A stretch of DNA of 64,000 nucleotides from Trichuris trichiura (taxonomy: Eukaryota; Nematoda; Enoplea; Trichinellida; Trichuridae), in NCBI GenBank assembly GCA_037903355.1, contig JBAJFE010000047.1, positions 868,001 through 932,000 on the forward strand. Direction: 5' to 3'. The notes under the pieces are model-generated. The model did no database searches and was not told where the DNA came from. It saw only the letters and a program-made list of their open reading frames with translations. Shown here piece by piece: positions 1 through 14,300 of the stretch (positions within the stretch are counted from its first letter, which is position 1; every line of letters begins with the position of its first letter). The translations under genes were made by a program, and so were the position numbers.

Positions 1-793
1 GACGGTAAAAACGTTTTGATATTTCGTCATAATGGATTTGGAACTGCCCGTTTGATGTTGTCAGGATTAGACGTGAAGGAACGGCTTGACGCTGCATTAA
101 AAAGGATTTGCACCTGCCGGTTAGATGTTTGTTGCGATTAGGCGCGATGGAACGTCTTGAAGCTGCGTCAAGATGTTTCTGCCAAACGGAGGTTTCATGC
201 CGCCATGGTTTGACGCATGTTGAACGGAGGAGTTCTGGCACCGGATAAACGTGGAATCGTCTTTGCTGAAGCTGCCAGATGTCGCACCTTAACACTTAAA
301 AAAACATGCATAACGTCAAAACAGCAGACGTAGAACCATCTTGACGCGGCGTCAAAACGCTTTTCTGCGTCAAACATTTGTAAAGTCAGGCTGGCAGGCA
401 TCGATCCATTTTCACGCGTCAAGGTTTACCTGAGAAACGTCCTGTGGCGATGTCAACTGGTATTAGATCTATCGCTGCTTCAAACTGTTAAATTTTCCTA
501 TTTGCGAGTAAAGCAATTTTTTTGCGCCACGTTAAGGTGAAAGTCCGCTTGAAAGCGAGGCACTGCGCATTTGAACATGAGACGGTTTCATCTTGACGTG
601 ACGTCATGTGTATAGGCTGTTGCAGATTCCAGTTCCTTTCCATTTATTTTCTATGTACCAGTTGCCGGAATCTTAATATTCTTTTCATTCAGCCTTTGCA
701 TTCTCCTCTCCAAGGCTCGCGAATAGGGTCCCAACTTATTTTAATTTATCAACCAGTAAGGTGGTGTCATCTTTATACTTTAAATTTTTAATA
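1..793. other. Non-coding leader with a degenerate ~70-bp tandem repeat, no gene seen
   Basis: No ORF here resembles a known protein and no exon with good splice sites was seen. Positions 34-103 and 104-174 are two diverged copies of a unit of about 70 bp, both beginning GGATTTG and both carrying a later GGAACG..CTTGA block. Related words (TTGACGC, GACGCTGC, GCGTCAA) recur to about position 420, so the repeat may once have been longer. It could be a decayed minisatellite or the remnant of a mobile element. Confidence 0.45.
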
Positions 794-1143
794 CAGTAGA
801 ATCCCCATAAGTTGACCACCCAACAGACCGGAGAAAACTGGTCAGCATAGGAGGTGGTCAACATATGGAACCTGTTGGTATAAGTGGCTCAGCTGAATAG
901 ATTGTAGTTGAACCACCGTAAGTTGTCCACTCAACAGACTGGTCAACTTACAGAGAACAAACTAGCATTGCATCCATATACCACGTCACGGCTAAAGCGG
1001 TCAACTTCCCAATTACGGAGGTGGTCGACGTATAAAGGCTGTTCTTGCGCTTATTAGAGTGCGGACCAACCAAGTGGTCAAAATTCGGTCAACTTAGGGA
1101 GGAGGTCGACATATAGGTGTGGTCAACTTCAGGGGTTTTACTG
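794..1143 (-). mobile_element. 350-bp non-autonomous Tigger/pogo-type MITE (internal-deletion derivative)
   Basis: The element starts CAGTAGAATCCCCATAAG and ends with the inverted counterpart CCCCTGAAGTT..CAGTAAAAC, flanked on both sides by TA (792-793 and 1144-1145), the target-site duplication of pogo/Tigger transposons. Read on the minus strand, its first ~200 bp match the 5' end of the autonomous element at 54249 and its last ~120 bp match the 3' end of that element, including internal GTTGACC repeats. The transposase region is missing. It is therefore an internal-deletion derivative mobilised in trans, in opposite orientation to the autonomous copy. Confidence 0.9.
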
Positions 1144-1145
1144 TA

Positions 1146-2390
1146 GTAATAACTTTTAACTTTTCATTCATTAAATATGCGCAGTCATAAGTGGCCGTCT
1201 ACCATATGCACGCACATGCAATCTGTTTTTGGCTTTTCATTATTATTCATATTCTTATTGTTGTTGTTGTTACTGTATTAATATTTGTTCAAAAACATCA
1301 GATATACAAACGGATATCTGGAAACATTCATATTCGAACCTTAATTCCATAGTGGCTTCACTTCCACTCAACTGGAGTCATCTTCAGTCAGTTAAAATTC
1401 CAGCTGTCCTTCCTTTGAAATTCGTATTACGATTATGTGATTTGCTGGCATTGACAACTTTTCGTTCCCGTTCGTAATTAGAATTTAACTGTCATCCTCT
1501 CGCAAATGCGTGAAAGCTCATTTGAAGTGCAGAAAAAATATAATTAAGCAGAAAAATGTTGTCTATTTTCAAGCAGTTACTGCAACAACTTAGTGAAAGC
1601 TAAAAACCGAATACTTCTGCATGAGGTAAATGATAGAGGAAGATGAATGTGCATATTTGCTGTTCCTGTTACATTTCTTTTTTCATTTAAACCAGTATTC
1701 CTCAAGCTCAGGGTCGCCAGCGTCCCGTGTGCGGCACACGCTCCACAGTGAGATTCAAATAATGAATAATTCTGCTACTTTGACGGCTGTGTTTCTTCAC
1801 GCCGCCTTTTAACTTAAGGGTTAAAATTCCGTTAGGCAAGCAGAATCGTCAGTTAAGGATCGAAGTAGTTCTTCGCGATGGACTCATTAGCCTTTGATTA
1901 TCACCTTTTTGAAAAGTGTATATAAATTTACTGAGAAGCGGTTTTGCAGCGACATTGACTGCACTTTCAACGTATTTTGGCACGGCAAAAGAATGCTGAA
2001 CACAGCCTGGTTTCATAGACAATTCGAACAATTTCAAGCGACATCGAATCGAGGTACGGTGATTATCAACCTGTTACTTGGGTTGGCGAGAGACGTATGC
2101 ACGTAACTGTTCGCTGAGATTACCCTGCGCATAACGGAAGAAAGAGCTGAACCTCATCGTCAGTCTGCGCAATTGAAACAGGCTGGTTCAAGCAAGCATT
2201 TTCCCTGGTAAATGTACTGCGATATAGTTTTAAGCAGACAACATGAAAAAGATCAACATATCCAGCTTTTAACGAAAAGGTTTTCCGTCGTTTGAGCGGT
2301 CAGAAGAAGATAGGGTGTATTCAAGGTCTCCGTCGATGTCAGCAATTTCCGAATATTCCTCTACAATAAACAATACTTAATAAACGCATC
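1146..2390. other. Intergenic region downstream of the RhoGAP gene
   Basis: About 1.2 kb between the MITE and the stop codon of the minus-strand F-BAR/RhoGAP gene. It contains short AT-rich stretches and a small trinucleotide run (TTG/TTA, about 1240-1270). Small ORFs of 60-80 codons on both strands show no domain or splice support. The region nearest 2390 should include the 3' UTR of the RhoGAP gene. Confidence 0.4.
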
Positions 2391-5300
2391 TCATTTTTGC
2401 AGCCCATCTATTACCTGCTGGTATAACTCTTGCGAGAGAATCTTGTAGACTTTTTGCCCTTCCCTGAAAGTCGAATCCCTTACGTAAGTACACAGCAATG
2501 CGGACAAAGTTCCTACCGTCATTTTGCTTTCACGCAACAAATCAGGCGTAGCAGATTTACGGCTTTTGTCAGCTATATTCACTTCGCTTCTCTCGTCAAC
2601 ACTATTTGTCACAGGATCCATGGAGCGAATTTGACGTCGACCGCCTAAAGACAAAAATTTTGTCAGGCATAAGTTGCATTTTCACTGCTATTTCTATCAG
2701 CGTTAGGTGGCTCCATCCAAAGTCGGCAAGAGCAACCAACCATTAACGAATATATTGCTTATAAACAATCCAAAACATAAAAGATAATTCTTTTTGGAAA
2801 AAGACAAGCAACATACATAAGCGATTAATATTTAAACAGTTTTCGTAATTCTGTTAAAATATTAGTCATTTGTTAACACATGCAGTAAAACCTCCCTAAT
2901 CCGAACGCGTCGGAAAGCGGGGTAGTTCGGATTACGGAGGACGCTTACAGTAAGTCACAGAAAAGCAGGTAATGCAATTTTAGATGCATGTTTCTAGCGT
3001 CTACAGCGCGATGTCAATCTCTGCAAGCGACGAATAACTTAACGAGGCCAGCGAAGTCCTTCTGATCAAGGAAAATGATTGACCAACCGAAACCAGTTTC
3101 TTATGGGGCGTGGACGCTGTATCGCGAAGCGACATAGGAAATAGTTCCCGTTGAACTTATTTTTCTATAACGATTCTGTTTTTGTGCGTATCCTGCAGTT
3201 AAATTGAGGGTTCTCCCGCGGCGTGTTGATGTAAAGGCGCGTGAAGCGCGCCACGTGACATGCTCTGTCTGACGTCGATATTGACCACTATGATACATAT
3301 TTCCGTTTATTTGGGAAAGCCTATGTCACGAGGTGCCTTGTTGCAGCCAACTTATTGGTCGACATTGGCTCAGCAAAGCCGTGGCTGGTCTGCACCTATG
3401 TTAACGTATACAGAAAAAACCGTTGGCAGGTTGTTTACTGCCTTTATAGCCGTTGCCGACAAGTAACTGTCCGTTTTGCATAGGTAGCCTAATTATCTTT
3501 AATGTATACGGTCGTTCTATTGTTCTTTTCTACGAGTTCAGATTAGAGAGGGATTCGGATTAGGGAGGTTTTACTGTACATTATGTAGAGAACGACCATG
3601 ACAATGCCAAGATATGCAATATAGTGTCCAGTAAAGATAGGACGCACTTACCATTGTCCGCTCCGCCGATCGGTCTTGGACGACTTCTAACATGGAGACG
3701 TTCCAAGTCTTGAGTCACATCCTCTTCGAAGATTTCCTAATAACGATAGAAGACTACTATAGTACGCTTTAAGCACGAGCTTTCTGAGCAATCGGTAATG
3801 CCTATTGTCCCTAGCGAAAGGCTGCCATACTACGAAAGAACAGGCCGCGCAGGCAACCGTCACTTACATAGGCATACTTGATGAGCAGTTCCGCTACGCG
3901 AGTTTGCAGCGGAGCGTCCAACAGACTTTTAAACGTCGCTCCGGATAGTCCCTCTTCAATCCAAAGCAAACTCGGACCAAAAACGATACCCAAATTTGTT
4001 GCTGACATTTGGTTCTCCGCTTCGAACCAGGACACTCTGAATAGCGTAGGTGAAGCAAGGTGCATTGAAGAGAGCCGTTACGCAATACCGATTCAAGTGC
4101 AGACAAAGCACTTTCAAAGTTTCATAATTTTCCGTCGGTAGTTGATCGCATAAACGCTTCAAGTCGTTGACGATGACCTGACAAGCAGTTTGCTCGTCGA
4201 TCCGCCTAGTAGAGGGAAAGCGTTTGGCCACATCGACGAAACGGTCGTAGAGAAGATGAGTGAGCAGCGGTTCCGGCAACTGGCGTAGATACAGCTTGAT
4301 AATGGAAGCAATGTTTGTTGGCAGAACGGAACTGAGCTCGACCTCTTGCCTTTCGAATCTGTCGCAGATTTGTTCAATAGACGACTTAACGCCGCATACG
4401 CGGTACAAACCCTACGAAAAGGCGAAGCGACTAAACCGCGAGAAGTACAGCGTCCATAAGAGGTACCTTTACGTTGAGCCCGCGCCTTTCCAACTCGTCT
4501 ACGCAAGCGGTCAAAACAAGCGGCGCCCTAAGATGGGTATCTTCCAAATGCTTTCGCAGTGGAACCCCAAATATGCAAGTTCGACGATGATTGAGCTTCA
4601 GCTGTTTTGCCAAACTGCAGTGTACATTGACACTGTCAAGACACGTCTTATGCCAGTTCAGTCCGCACTTAAATATTCAACCAGCAAGAGTGTTGTTTAA
4701 TTAAGGTTATGGTTATTCACACCTCAGTGCACCCGACGGTTTGGAAGAAGGTATAAGTATCGCAGTGGCAGCATTTCGTCGGTGCTCTGACTTTTTGCAA
4801 ACGATGCGAGAGCGCTGCGTCAGAAAGAAGCGAAGGCCGCGCAATGACTTTAGTTTTGGCTGAAAAGTCAGGCATCGTAGGTAAGGCACTTGTCACTGGA
4901 AAGTCGTATTACGTCTGGACATCTTGAATGCAAAGCCTTGCTGAGTATGGGCAGTTGAGGGTTCGTCTTCCTCTCGACGGTAGCAAGTCGATGTGGCTGA
5001 ACTTGTGGAAGAAGGAATGGAAGAACGATGAGTTACGACCCTCGTATTTATTGGATCACCATTAACCTGTATTACGGGTAACTCGCTTTCGCTTGATGCT
5101 TTTGTCTGCCTACAATTAAAGCCTCAATAATATCCATACAATGAGCGGGCGCCTAGGCAAAGTGTGCACTTACTCTCTCGAACTCTTCAAGTTCTTTTCC
5201 GATGAGTCCATGACACTTTTGTTGACGTATTCTTTATAATATGTGCCAGGAATGTATTGGCGAACATTTTCGGCCAACTTTTGATACTGGCGGGGTAAAA

Positions 5301-8300
5301 GGGTCCAAAGATTAGCCATCTCTTGAAGATAAGCCGCTGTGCACGCCTTCGTAGTTTGGTCGCACTGATAGATCAGTTCCCGTACTTCTTGCAAGATTTT
5401 TGTCTGGAACACGGTAGGAGAGCGTCAAATGAACCCGTCCTGGCGTCCAGCAGATATAAACCTTTGTACTAGCCATTTCCTGGTATTTTTCTTCAAGCCG
5501 CTGCTGCAAAAGCCAATGCTCCTGCGATGCTTGTTCCCACTGAAGATATACGAGCTGGTACTGCCTGGATATCAGAAGTGCTTTATATTACCCGCAGATA
5601 TGCCTCCTCTTGAAGCTTCCTGCGCCGCTCGATTTTCTGCGAGTCTAATTTTAGATTCTCTGATTTTTGCACATTTTCCCGCGCCTTCTGGTAGCTACTT
5701 TCCCTGAGCACGACGTTTTGCCTCGCCTTCTTCAATTCCATTGCTACTGTTTCCTGACAAAACAAAAACAGTTGGCCCAGTAAAAGTAGACTGAGCACAA
5801 GTAAGACCAACTTACCGCACGTGCATAAACAAATGAATCAAAAAGCAGTATTGTCTCATCGTGTTCCAATATTTTACATACAGGCGACTATCTTACAACC
5901 TTACGAGTTAATGCGTTGTTACGTTTTTGAAGAAACGATTTCCTAAGCGTTGATATTAAGAAAAAGCACTCTGACTTCCGTTATTCTGCCGCTAGGACAT
6001 TTCTCCGTTAGTTTGTGCAAAGTTCAACGAGGAAGGCAATTTTTATTAAAGAAAATTCACGTGCCCAGCTGAGCAAACCGCGCGAAACCTGATTGCAACT
6101 TCCGGAGGAACAAGTTTAGTTCCGAAAGCGACAGTAAGAACACTTTTCTCATCCACTTCCCTAAGAGCGGTGGAATAACAAACCAAACTGTGGCAACGAG
6201 ATGAAGGTTTCATTGAAATTAATAAGAACATTTTAAAGAGATATAACACAACACACGCTGACTTCAAAATAAAATAAGTAGCATATATCTGCTGCTTAGA
6301 CGGAGAATTGCTACTCCTTTCTGTTTTGTTATGCTTAAGTGTAACGAGGATGAACTGCGAAACGTTTAAAACCAGAAGCGCTCACTCCTATTTCGTCTAG
6401 TAAGGCTGCACTTTCGGTATGTCCCGTAAAACGTATTAATTCGCAAACAAAATACAGGAATCAAAAGCTCATGGAAAGCGGTCTTGTATAAACATACAGG
6501 CGGCTCGGTTGGACTAAGAATAGTCCCTTTAAAGGAACAGAATTCTCTCAACTACATTTATTAGGATCCATATTAAACGTATTCCGCAAAGACTTTCCTT
6601 GTATGGAACAAACTTTACAAGGCTACAATAGCATACTACGCAGCAAGTGAAAGCCCTACAGAGAGAGTGCTCATAAATCATTAAAGTCTGGCAAAACCTC
6701 TTCTATAGCTGATTACCCTTTTTCAGCACCACTTAAACGCCTTTTACGTTTTACTTTGCTGCAAGCAGATAATAGCATACCTTCCTTCTCGCTTTAATTG
6801 AATACCCTACCCGCCAGCCTTAACGTATAGGCATTTACTACGAATAGTTTCTTTTTCAAGGTAGCAAGCAATATAAAACAATCGTAACTCATAATTTACA
6901 GCTGCGGCTCTTACCACTTCCTTGACGCACTTTTCCCATGTGTGTTTCAAGTTTTTTCTTTTCCCATCTGCTTCGGCTTTTCGAGCTTCCAGCGGTTTGA
7001 TGAACTTGTAGTCGTACAGATGTTTCATGGTGTCTACGCAACTGTCGTAAAAGTCATTTTCTATTTTTATGCTGCTCAGATAAATATTCCTTAGCGGTAG
7101 GTAACTCTGCAACGCAAACGAGTTAGCCAAGTACATGGAGGACAAGCAGATGGGGCATTCGCACCTCTAAGGATATGGCTAAGCTGGCGTTAACGTTCAG
7201 CTTCTGAACGGTGCGGGCGTGTTCGCTTTCCAAGCTTATCCGCCTTTGTATGAAGCTCAACAATTCTTTGCAATAGTTTGACCACGCCCGGGCCCTGGAA
7301 AGGGCCATTTCCACTCCATTGTCTAGAGAATTAAGCAGCCTATCCTCGCTGTTCGTCAACAGTTCTGCAAAGCAACTTCCCAACGAATAATACTGACAAA
7401 ATACTCACAATGGTCCTACCTGCGGAAGTTGCGCATCTTGTTGAACTTTCAGTGCCTACGCTTCGTTGCTTTCGCAGCTCCTTCTTTTCTCTTCGTTTTG
7501 CAACCGGCATGCTGCCGTTTTGCAGCGACATTGACGACACATCTTCCGCGGACTAAAAGTGAACTGTCAATCTCCCATGCGCTCTTTTTTGTTGCGCCGA
7601 TTCGACTATTATATTTCATCTCAAAATAAACCGAATGCAGCGCACCTCGGGAACTAACTAATGCAACGGGAATTAGAGTGTTTAATGGCTGCCAAACAGG
7701 CAAAGTACGTCAAGTCCAATTTTTAAAAAGCATCGAAACTCCATCCCGGCAAATATCATGACATTTAGCCGATGCGCCCAACTCCGTCAGCAGTCCAGGT
7801 GAAAGCCCGGGAAAAAACATTAACTAGCCTTACTATTATTTCGCTATCTTTGTTGTTCATGAAATAGAAATGCGTCCACTGTAAGATTTTCCGCTGCAGG
7901 TAGCCTTCACCGGAAAATCTGCTAAATGTGAAGAAACTAGTACTTGTAAATAACATTTTTCTAGTCACCGCGTAACACTAGAAAGATTCAGATTGAAATA
8001 ACCTTTCATCCATCCCTGCTTGAATACAAAACTTAGGAATGACCGCTGATGCATATGGGATGCGTTCATTAAAAGCTTTCGTTAACTTAGTTATCCGAGC
8101 TGTAACGTCTTGTAGTCTTAGATAAGCACCTGAAAAGAATATTCTTCCATACTGCAGTTCCATGGGCCGCGCAGTTAGAGATCCTTCTTGGCCTGACAGG
8201 TGTGGATTACGTACGCGTCCCGGTAGAGCAAAGGATTCGCTGTCGTTTTGCGTGCTAAATTTCAACGCGCAAAACGTCAGCCCACGCGAAAAGCTGAGAA

Positions 8301-11300
8301 ACCAAATTGACCATCGAAATAGTGCATGTGCTATGTTTGAACAGGCTGAGAATGCAAGCTATTGCAGTGACGCAAACCAAAGGCAATGCGATCGGATGTC
8401 GAATTTCAGCCTTTTCTGCATGACGGCAACGTTCCGCCTACAACTTTGGAAGCGGGAAAATTGTTAGGTTCCTACGACTAAATAGTGTACCCCTGCGGCG
8501 TCTACAACTTGCCCGCTTACCATCAAACGCTTCTTCAAAAGTCGTTTCTACGATAATGCTTTATTTGCTAAGCGGACGGAATGACACTTCACCTCTCAAC
8601 TTAAGCGCCTCTTTCCTCGCGCTGTTCAGAGCTATCAAACACTTAGTACCGTTGGCGCGTACTTCTTTAGAGCGCCGTAAACTCATGGGATGTTCCTAGG
8701 CGCGCAGCTCTTTGAAATAGTATTTCAACTTTTTAACCCCTAACAACATTCTAAAAATAGCAACTAACATAAGGAAAAGTGAAGTGCTCAATTTGTAAAG
8801 TAAAACGTTGCTGCGTAACAACGCGGCACGCTTTGACATAAAGATTTCCGCGGTTGAACAACAAGAAAAATGAGAAGACGCGCCCAGAAGCTGAACCGCA
8901 CCATTCCACGCGTTCCGCGACCTATGCTGGTGATGACGCAACAATTGCTGAAAAAATAAAATTAACCTCAAACACCGAATAGGCAAACGCCTCGCGGCAA
9001 AGGCAATCGTTCGGGTCTGCCTATTCAGCCTGAAACGGAGCGTCATTTTTAATGAAGCAACACTGTTGTTGCTGCTGATTCTTTACGCCCAACCAGACGA
9101 GAAAGCCATTATTCAAAACTCCTCTTCATTTACCTAAGTAAACAAGGAAGGCGTGAAGTCTCCTCTATGCTAAGCGATGAACCTTGAAAAATCCCTTTCT
9201 ATTTTAGGCAAACTGATATCGGCTGGACATGACAACTGTAAACGGTTCCAAAAATGAGAAGAGCAAAAAACCATCCATTTCTACGCATTCCATTAAGCCC
9301 AAAACAGGGTGGACTTTATTGAGCAACGCGGCTTGTGATTTCTTGCGGAACAGCACTTTCATATGACCGTCTAATTTTCCCACGGTAAGTTACCCCGAAT
9401 TTTCGGGAAAAACAATCCGGTCGTGTGACGAGAAACAACTGGTATAATTAATGCCAGTTAACATCCGACGTAGGCTTATTCCGAATAAACAGGCGAGCGA
9501 ACAGGGCAACTTGAAGAGCAAAAAAGAGCAATTGCAAATAAATGGTTACTTACCCAAGACATTTTTGAAGCTGAGCTTTCGTAGTGAGTCATTTCCCAGG
9601 TGAGATATTCGCCCACGCTAAAAGTGGTTCCAATTAGGCGTCAGCCGGCCTGGTTGGCAACTTACCATTCGGCGACCGCAATTTGCAGATTTTCCAATGT
9701 GGCATGCGCTTTTTTTAAAGCCGCGCTGTTTTCAGGGGCATCGTGGTCGAACTTCAGACCTGTTTTAGGGAAACACGCAAATTCTCAAAAGCTCGTTGAC
9801 GTGTTTGCTTTGAATTTTGAAAACCTGTCCCTATGGAACAGCGTAACAAGACAGGGACTTGGCTAAAAGTTTCCTCGTGAGACAACCACACGTACGGGCG
9901 AGCAGCGCCTGAATGAGACGGACTGGCACCTATACCCAAAACGTATGTGAATGGCAGCTCTGCCCAGAAAACAGCTGGCCATTTCACTCCTCTTCGACTT
10001 AGACAAATGTTGATTTATCGCCTTTGGATAAAATTATGCCTACTGCGCTTTTTAGTCTGATTAAAAAAGGGACAGGGACAGGATGGTCGACTGAACAAAA
10101 GTGCTTACCCTTAACGACATCCACCAATGCTCCAATGTACTCGAATATGTCATTGGACTGCAGGAAACGGTAGCGTATAATTGCCTCCTTTAGGACTTGC
10201 AACACGTTGCAAAGACATTGATGAACGTTCACGGACCAGACGCTGTCAACTTCTGAAACCGCAAAGCATTACTTCCTCGTTTTTGCCGCCAAACGTGCGA
10301 CGGAGATTGCGCGGAATGAAAATAATCATGCAGGAGCACGTTGGTGACATATGGTCATATTAAATGCTGGCTCGTTGCTGTGGAGCAACAAAGTATGCTT
10401 ACACGCGCGGCAAACGTACCAATAATTCTCCTTTCCTTTTATGTTCCTTGTAAAAAAAATTTTAAGGGCGCCAAAGCTGTTTCAATTCTCGTCCCTGTAC
10501 GCAACATGAAGAAGAACTTATTAAGCTTGATTAGTGAACTGCTTTTCAAACGTCATAGAGAAATGCGAATAAAGTCTTAATGGATTGGTCCAAAAAGATT
10601 TCTTTAAGATTGCCGGAAATTCAATGAATAGGCAGGCCGCTCGCTGTGAAACAACTCTTTTGAGGTTGTTCGCAGAACAACGCCTAAGAAATTGTCCAAT
10701 CAACGGAATGTGCTTGGTGCTTATGGGATGGCATTAGCGGAGAAGCTTGTCGATGCTGTGAACTAGCGCGTATGGAAAGCACTGCTGGAATGAAGAATGA
10801 ACCAATGCAACGGAGCGAAGCGAGCATGTGTAGCCATGGCATTTGGGAGGAATTTGCAATGGAATGCCAATTTGTTCCGAAAGCGCAAAACTGCTTGCAA
10901 CTTTACCCATTGTAGGCAGCGAGGACAGATTTACCAACTTCCTATGCTGACATGCTTACAGAAAGAGCCAACTAAAATCTGGCCGTTCTATCCAACGACC
11001 GCAAAGGTAAGCAATTAGGCAATTGCCTTTTTTCGCATAAGGTCTTCTCAGGTGAGCAATGCGGCTAGTTGTCCCTTTTAACCACCAAGATGCTTTACGT
11101 CTGCTGAAAATTTGAAAAGAAAAATGTTCACGGCCTGAAGTACGCATATACAAACACAGGTCCTTTGCTTTGGCGTCCTTGTTGCCAAACTAACCTAGAT
11201 CAATTTGGACTAGGGACTGAGGGCTTTGCTGTTTTTACTACGCAGTTTGAATCAGTTTTGAATGTCCAAGGTTGTTCCTGTCTTGCAGGAAAAGCTACTG

Positions 11301-14300
11301 GAAAAAGCACTGCGCCTTGCCGGCATCAACCAAGCTTACACCCGCTAAGGATAAGCAGCGGCAATGGGATAACCGCTTAGAAAATGAATAAAGGTGCTGA
11401 CTGGATCACCTATCAAAACGTGCTCAATCAATGTCCAGCAAAGGAATGAAGAAGATCAAAGCAGTCATTTATAATGATAAAAAAACAATCGGTGACAACT
11501 GGTTAGCAAACAGTTTCTGCGTATACGTTCCAATGGGCAATGAAAAAACGTATTTCGGAAAACTTGAAGTCCTATACTCTGGAGGTGGTAGTCCAAGAAA
11601 CCCATGGGGTTCAGAGTGATGGTATGAGCTTGCGAGAAACAAATGAGAAGAACACCATTGAAGTTGACCATAAAAGGCGAAGGGACTTTGCACTCTAAGA
11701 AAAAGTGACTCAAGCTTAAGAAAGAGATCGAACGCTAAGGTGAAAATAGCCTGACGCCTCCCGCATTGTAGCTCCCCTTTTGAGCTGAAAGAATTGTCGA
11801 GTCGCGAAAAAGTATTTCTGCCATGTACAACGTTATTTAAGGGATTTCTATACGAACGAACGGCGCTTGATGAGCGTTTACCGTTCTTTCAACGTCTGCA
11901 GTTTAAAATATGTTGAAGAAGTTCACACTTTGACAACATGGAAACTCAGCAGTCCGGTTACGCTGCCTCAACTACTAATACATGAGCGCTCAATGTAAAC
12001 ATCGTTCCGTACCAAAGAAATCGCCTGTACGTTTTTCAAAAGCAATGAAGCGACCACTGCCGCCTTCGGTTACGAAAACCTGCTCGTATATTATTATATG
12101 CGTTTGCCTCAGGTTGCTATTCGAACACCGGAAATGCGCCTACAAAACAAGTTGCAACACGTAGAGAGCGCAACTACAACAGCGCTAGAAAAGTGTCATC
12201 AAACTGCTTTGAACAGCCGGGCTCGCTTGGCGTGGTGGGCACAATTTCTGCCCATTCGCCGGATACTAACAATGTATGCAAACTGTGATGAGCACGCGGC
12301 AAGTGGAAGTTTAAATTAGGAAAGAAAACTATGACAAAGTAGGAAAACACGCTTACATGTCTGTCTATTGGTGGAAGCGGAAATCGCGCTAGTAAATTTC
12401 CTAATTTAGCCTTCATTAGTCGCAGGTGCCCAACTACACGTTTGAGCAACAAGGTCATTAAGACTTATTAGTCCTCAGGCGAGTAATGGAGGAAGAATAG
12501 AAAATAAGTAAAGATATATCAAATCATTTATCTATTTTGCATTAACTTATTCCTGAAAACGATCTTTACGAAAAAGGGTTCATTAGCACTAACATGCGGA
12601 AAAGTCGGGGATGGATAGCTCTTCTCGTCTTACATTAGTTCATTCTTAAATCACGACAATGCCATAAGGAGCGGATGTCTGACAAACATATTACTAATTA
12701 AAGAAAAAAAACGAAACTAATGGAACCATACGACAATAAAGTCAAGTATCCTTTAAATTCGCCTGAAAGTCATAGTCTGTTCGTTTCCGGTTGCCAGCCA
12801 GCTGCTGCGATCATTAGCTTGAAGTTCATAGGTCCATAGCTTAGGATGGCGTGACAAAATAGTAATCATTAAATTTCAGATACTGAACATTAATAAGCGT
12901 CAATGCTTCAGACCGAAAGAGCATAGAAACGAAAAGCACTTCACGCCCACGTGAACGGCAAATGCGAGAATGCCCAGTGAAATTTGACGTACCAAAATAA
13001 GCTTCGGTTGCTTGATGCGTTCATCCAAGCCTAACAGACCTATACTTATGGTCGACGAATGGCGTCAAAAATTGGTAGTGAAATCTAAATACCATTACTA
13101 ATTTGATCATGTGAGCAACTGGAAGGCCAACTGGTCAGCGCTGCGGTGGAAAGAGATGAAGCAACAAATTGCATTTACGACAGCTTGGCTAATACGTAAT
13201 AAAATATGAGATTAGCCAATCTGCAACAAGGGAATATCCAGCCATCGCCTAAGGATTTCTCATCAGCGTGAGCTACCTTCCCTAGTGGTCATTCCGGCAG
13301 TGGCACAATGGCCGCAGCGGGAATCGCCATCCATTAATACCAACGCCGCGCACTGAATTGGACGCTTTTACTAGCAATGAATTCGCTGGGCTTTTACGGT
13401 GAATCAATTTCTCATCAGCCAATTGATTGATCTTTGCGAGAACAATACCGAGTACTTTGCATTCAAAAATGGCAGTCCTGTCATAGGCATATTGCTGAGT
13501 CAGCCTTGATTAGATTTCACCATTTGCTGATAGCATCCAATGAGAACATGAATCAGCCATAGCTAGAACGCGCCGCCCAAATTTTCAGTTAGAACTATCT
13601 ATGCTTGTCGACAGGACCCGCTTCAAGAGAGAAAGACCCATGCGCCCAACTAAGTAGTGCTTCCTTGTAGTAAGGTGCCGAAAGTGTGAAATAAGCTTAC
13701 ACTTGCATGGGCGGCTGTAAACCGTAACTGAGCCAACATACGCAGTCGTACGACCGCGAAGGCTACAACCTAGCAGTGCCTTGAAAGCATCTTTTTGTTA
13801 AGCTTTCGTACAGAAGTGCAATGTACTTTGTCCGTAACATTTTAGAAGCTGTGTGAACTTTTCCATGCACAAATCACTTGACGCAACTTACTGAAAAAGG
13901 AAGAGCACAATGGAGCAATTAAAGACGCGGCGGACTGGCTATAGATAACATCATCTATAAGCATTCAGCATATTCAAATAAACATGACAACAAAGAGAAT
14001 AAGTGTTTCATTCCTTTTTTGTTAAAAAGTTTAGCTTTCTAACTTATTTTACCTTACAAACGTTCGTGTCAGTTGGTAGCTGCCAGCAAGTCGCTGAGAA
14101 TAGGATTTTCGAGAGAATCAGAAGTCAGCGTTTCCTGAATGCACGGAACACCAACTGAGCAACAGCATCTACTCCAGTATCCACCAGGTAAGCTTGCAAA
14201 ACAATACACTTGATAATGAGTAGTTCAAACCGTTATTGGTGCGCTTGCGCATTCATACGAAGCTGTGGATTGCCTTGCCCACGCTTCGAAAGCTCACCAT

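Noticed and set aside
5540..5591. Ultra-short introns of 27 or 31 nt in the RhoGAP gene
   Set aside because: A downstream acceptor gives a 52-nt intron in the same phase, matching the common intron size of the gene.
7529..7531. ATG at 7531 as the start of the RhoGAP gene
   Set aside because: The exon stays open upstream to a good acceptor at 7553 in the right phase for the exon at 9617-9554, which encodes a matching HMHA1-type N-terminal segment.
7978..8265. Minus-strand frame with a GTACGT donor as a first exon for the RhoGAP gene
   Set aside because: It begins without ATG and the proper upstream exons at 9617-19161 fit both phase and homology.
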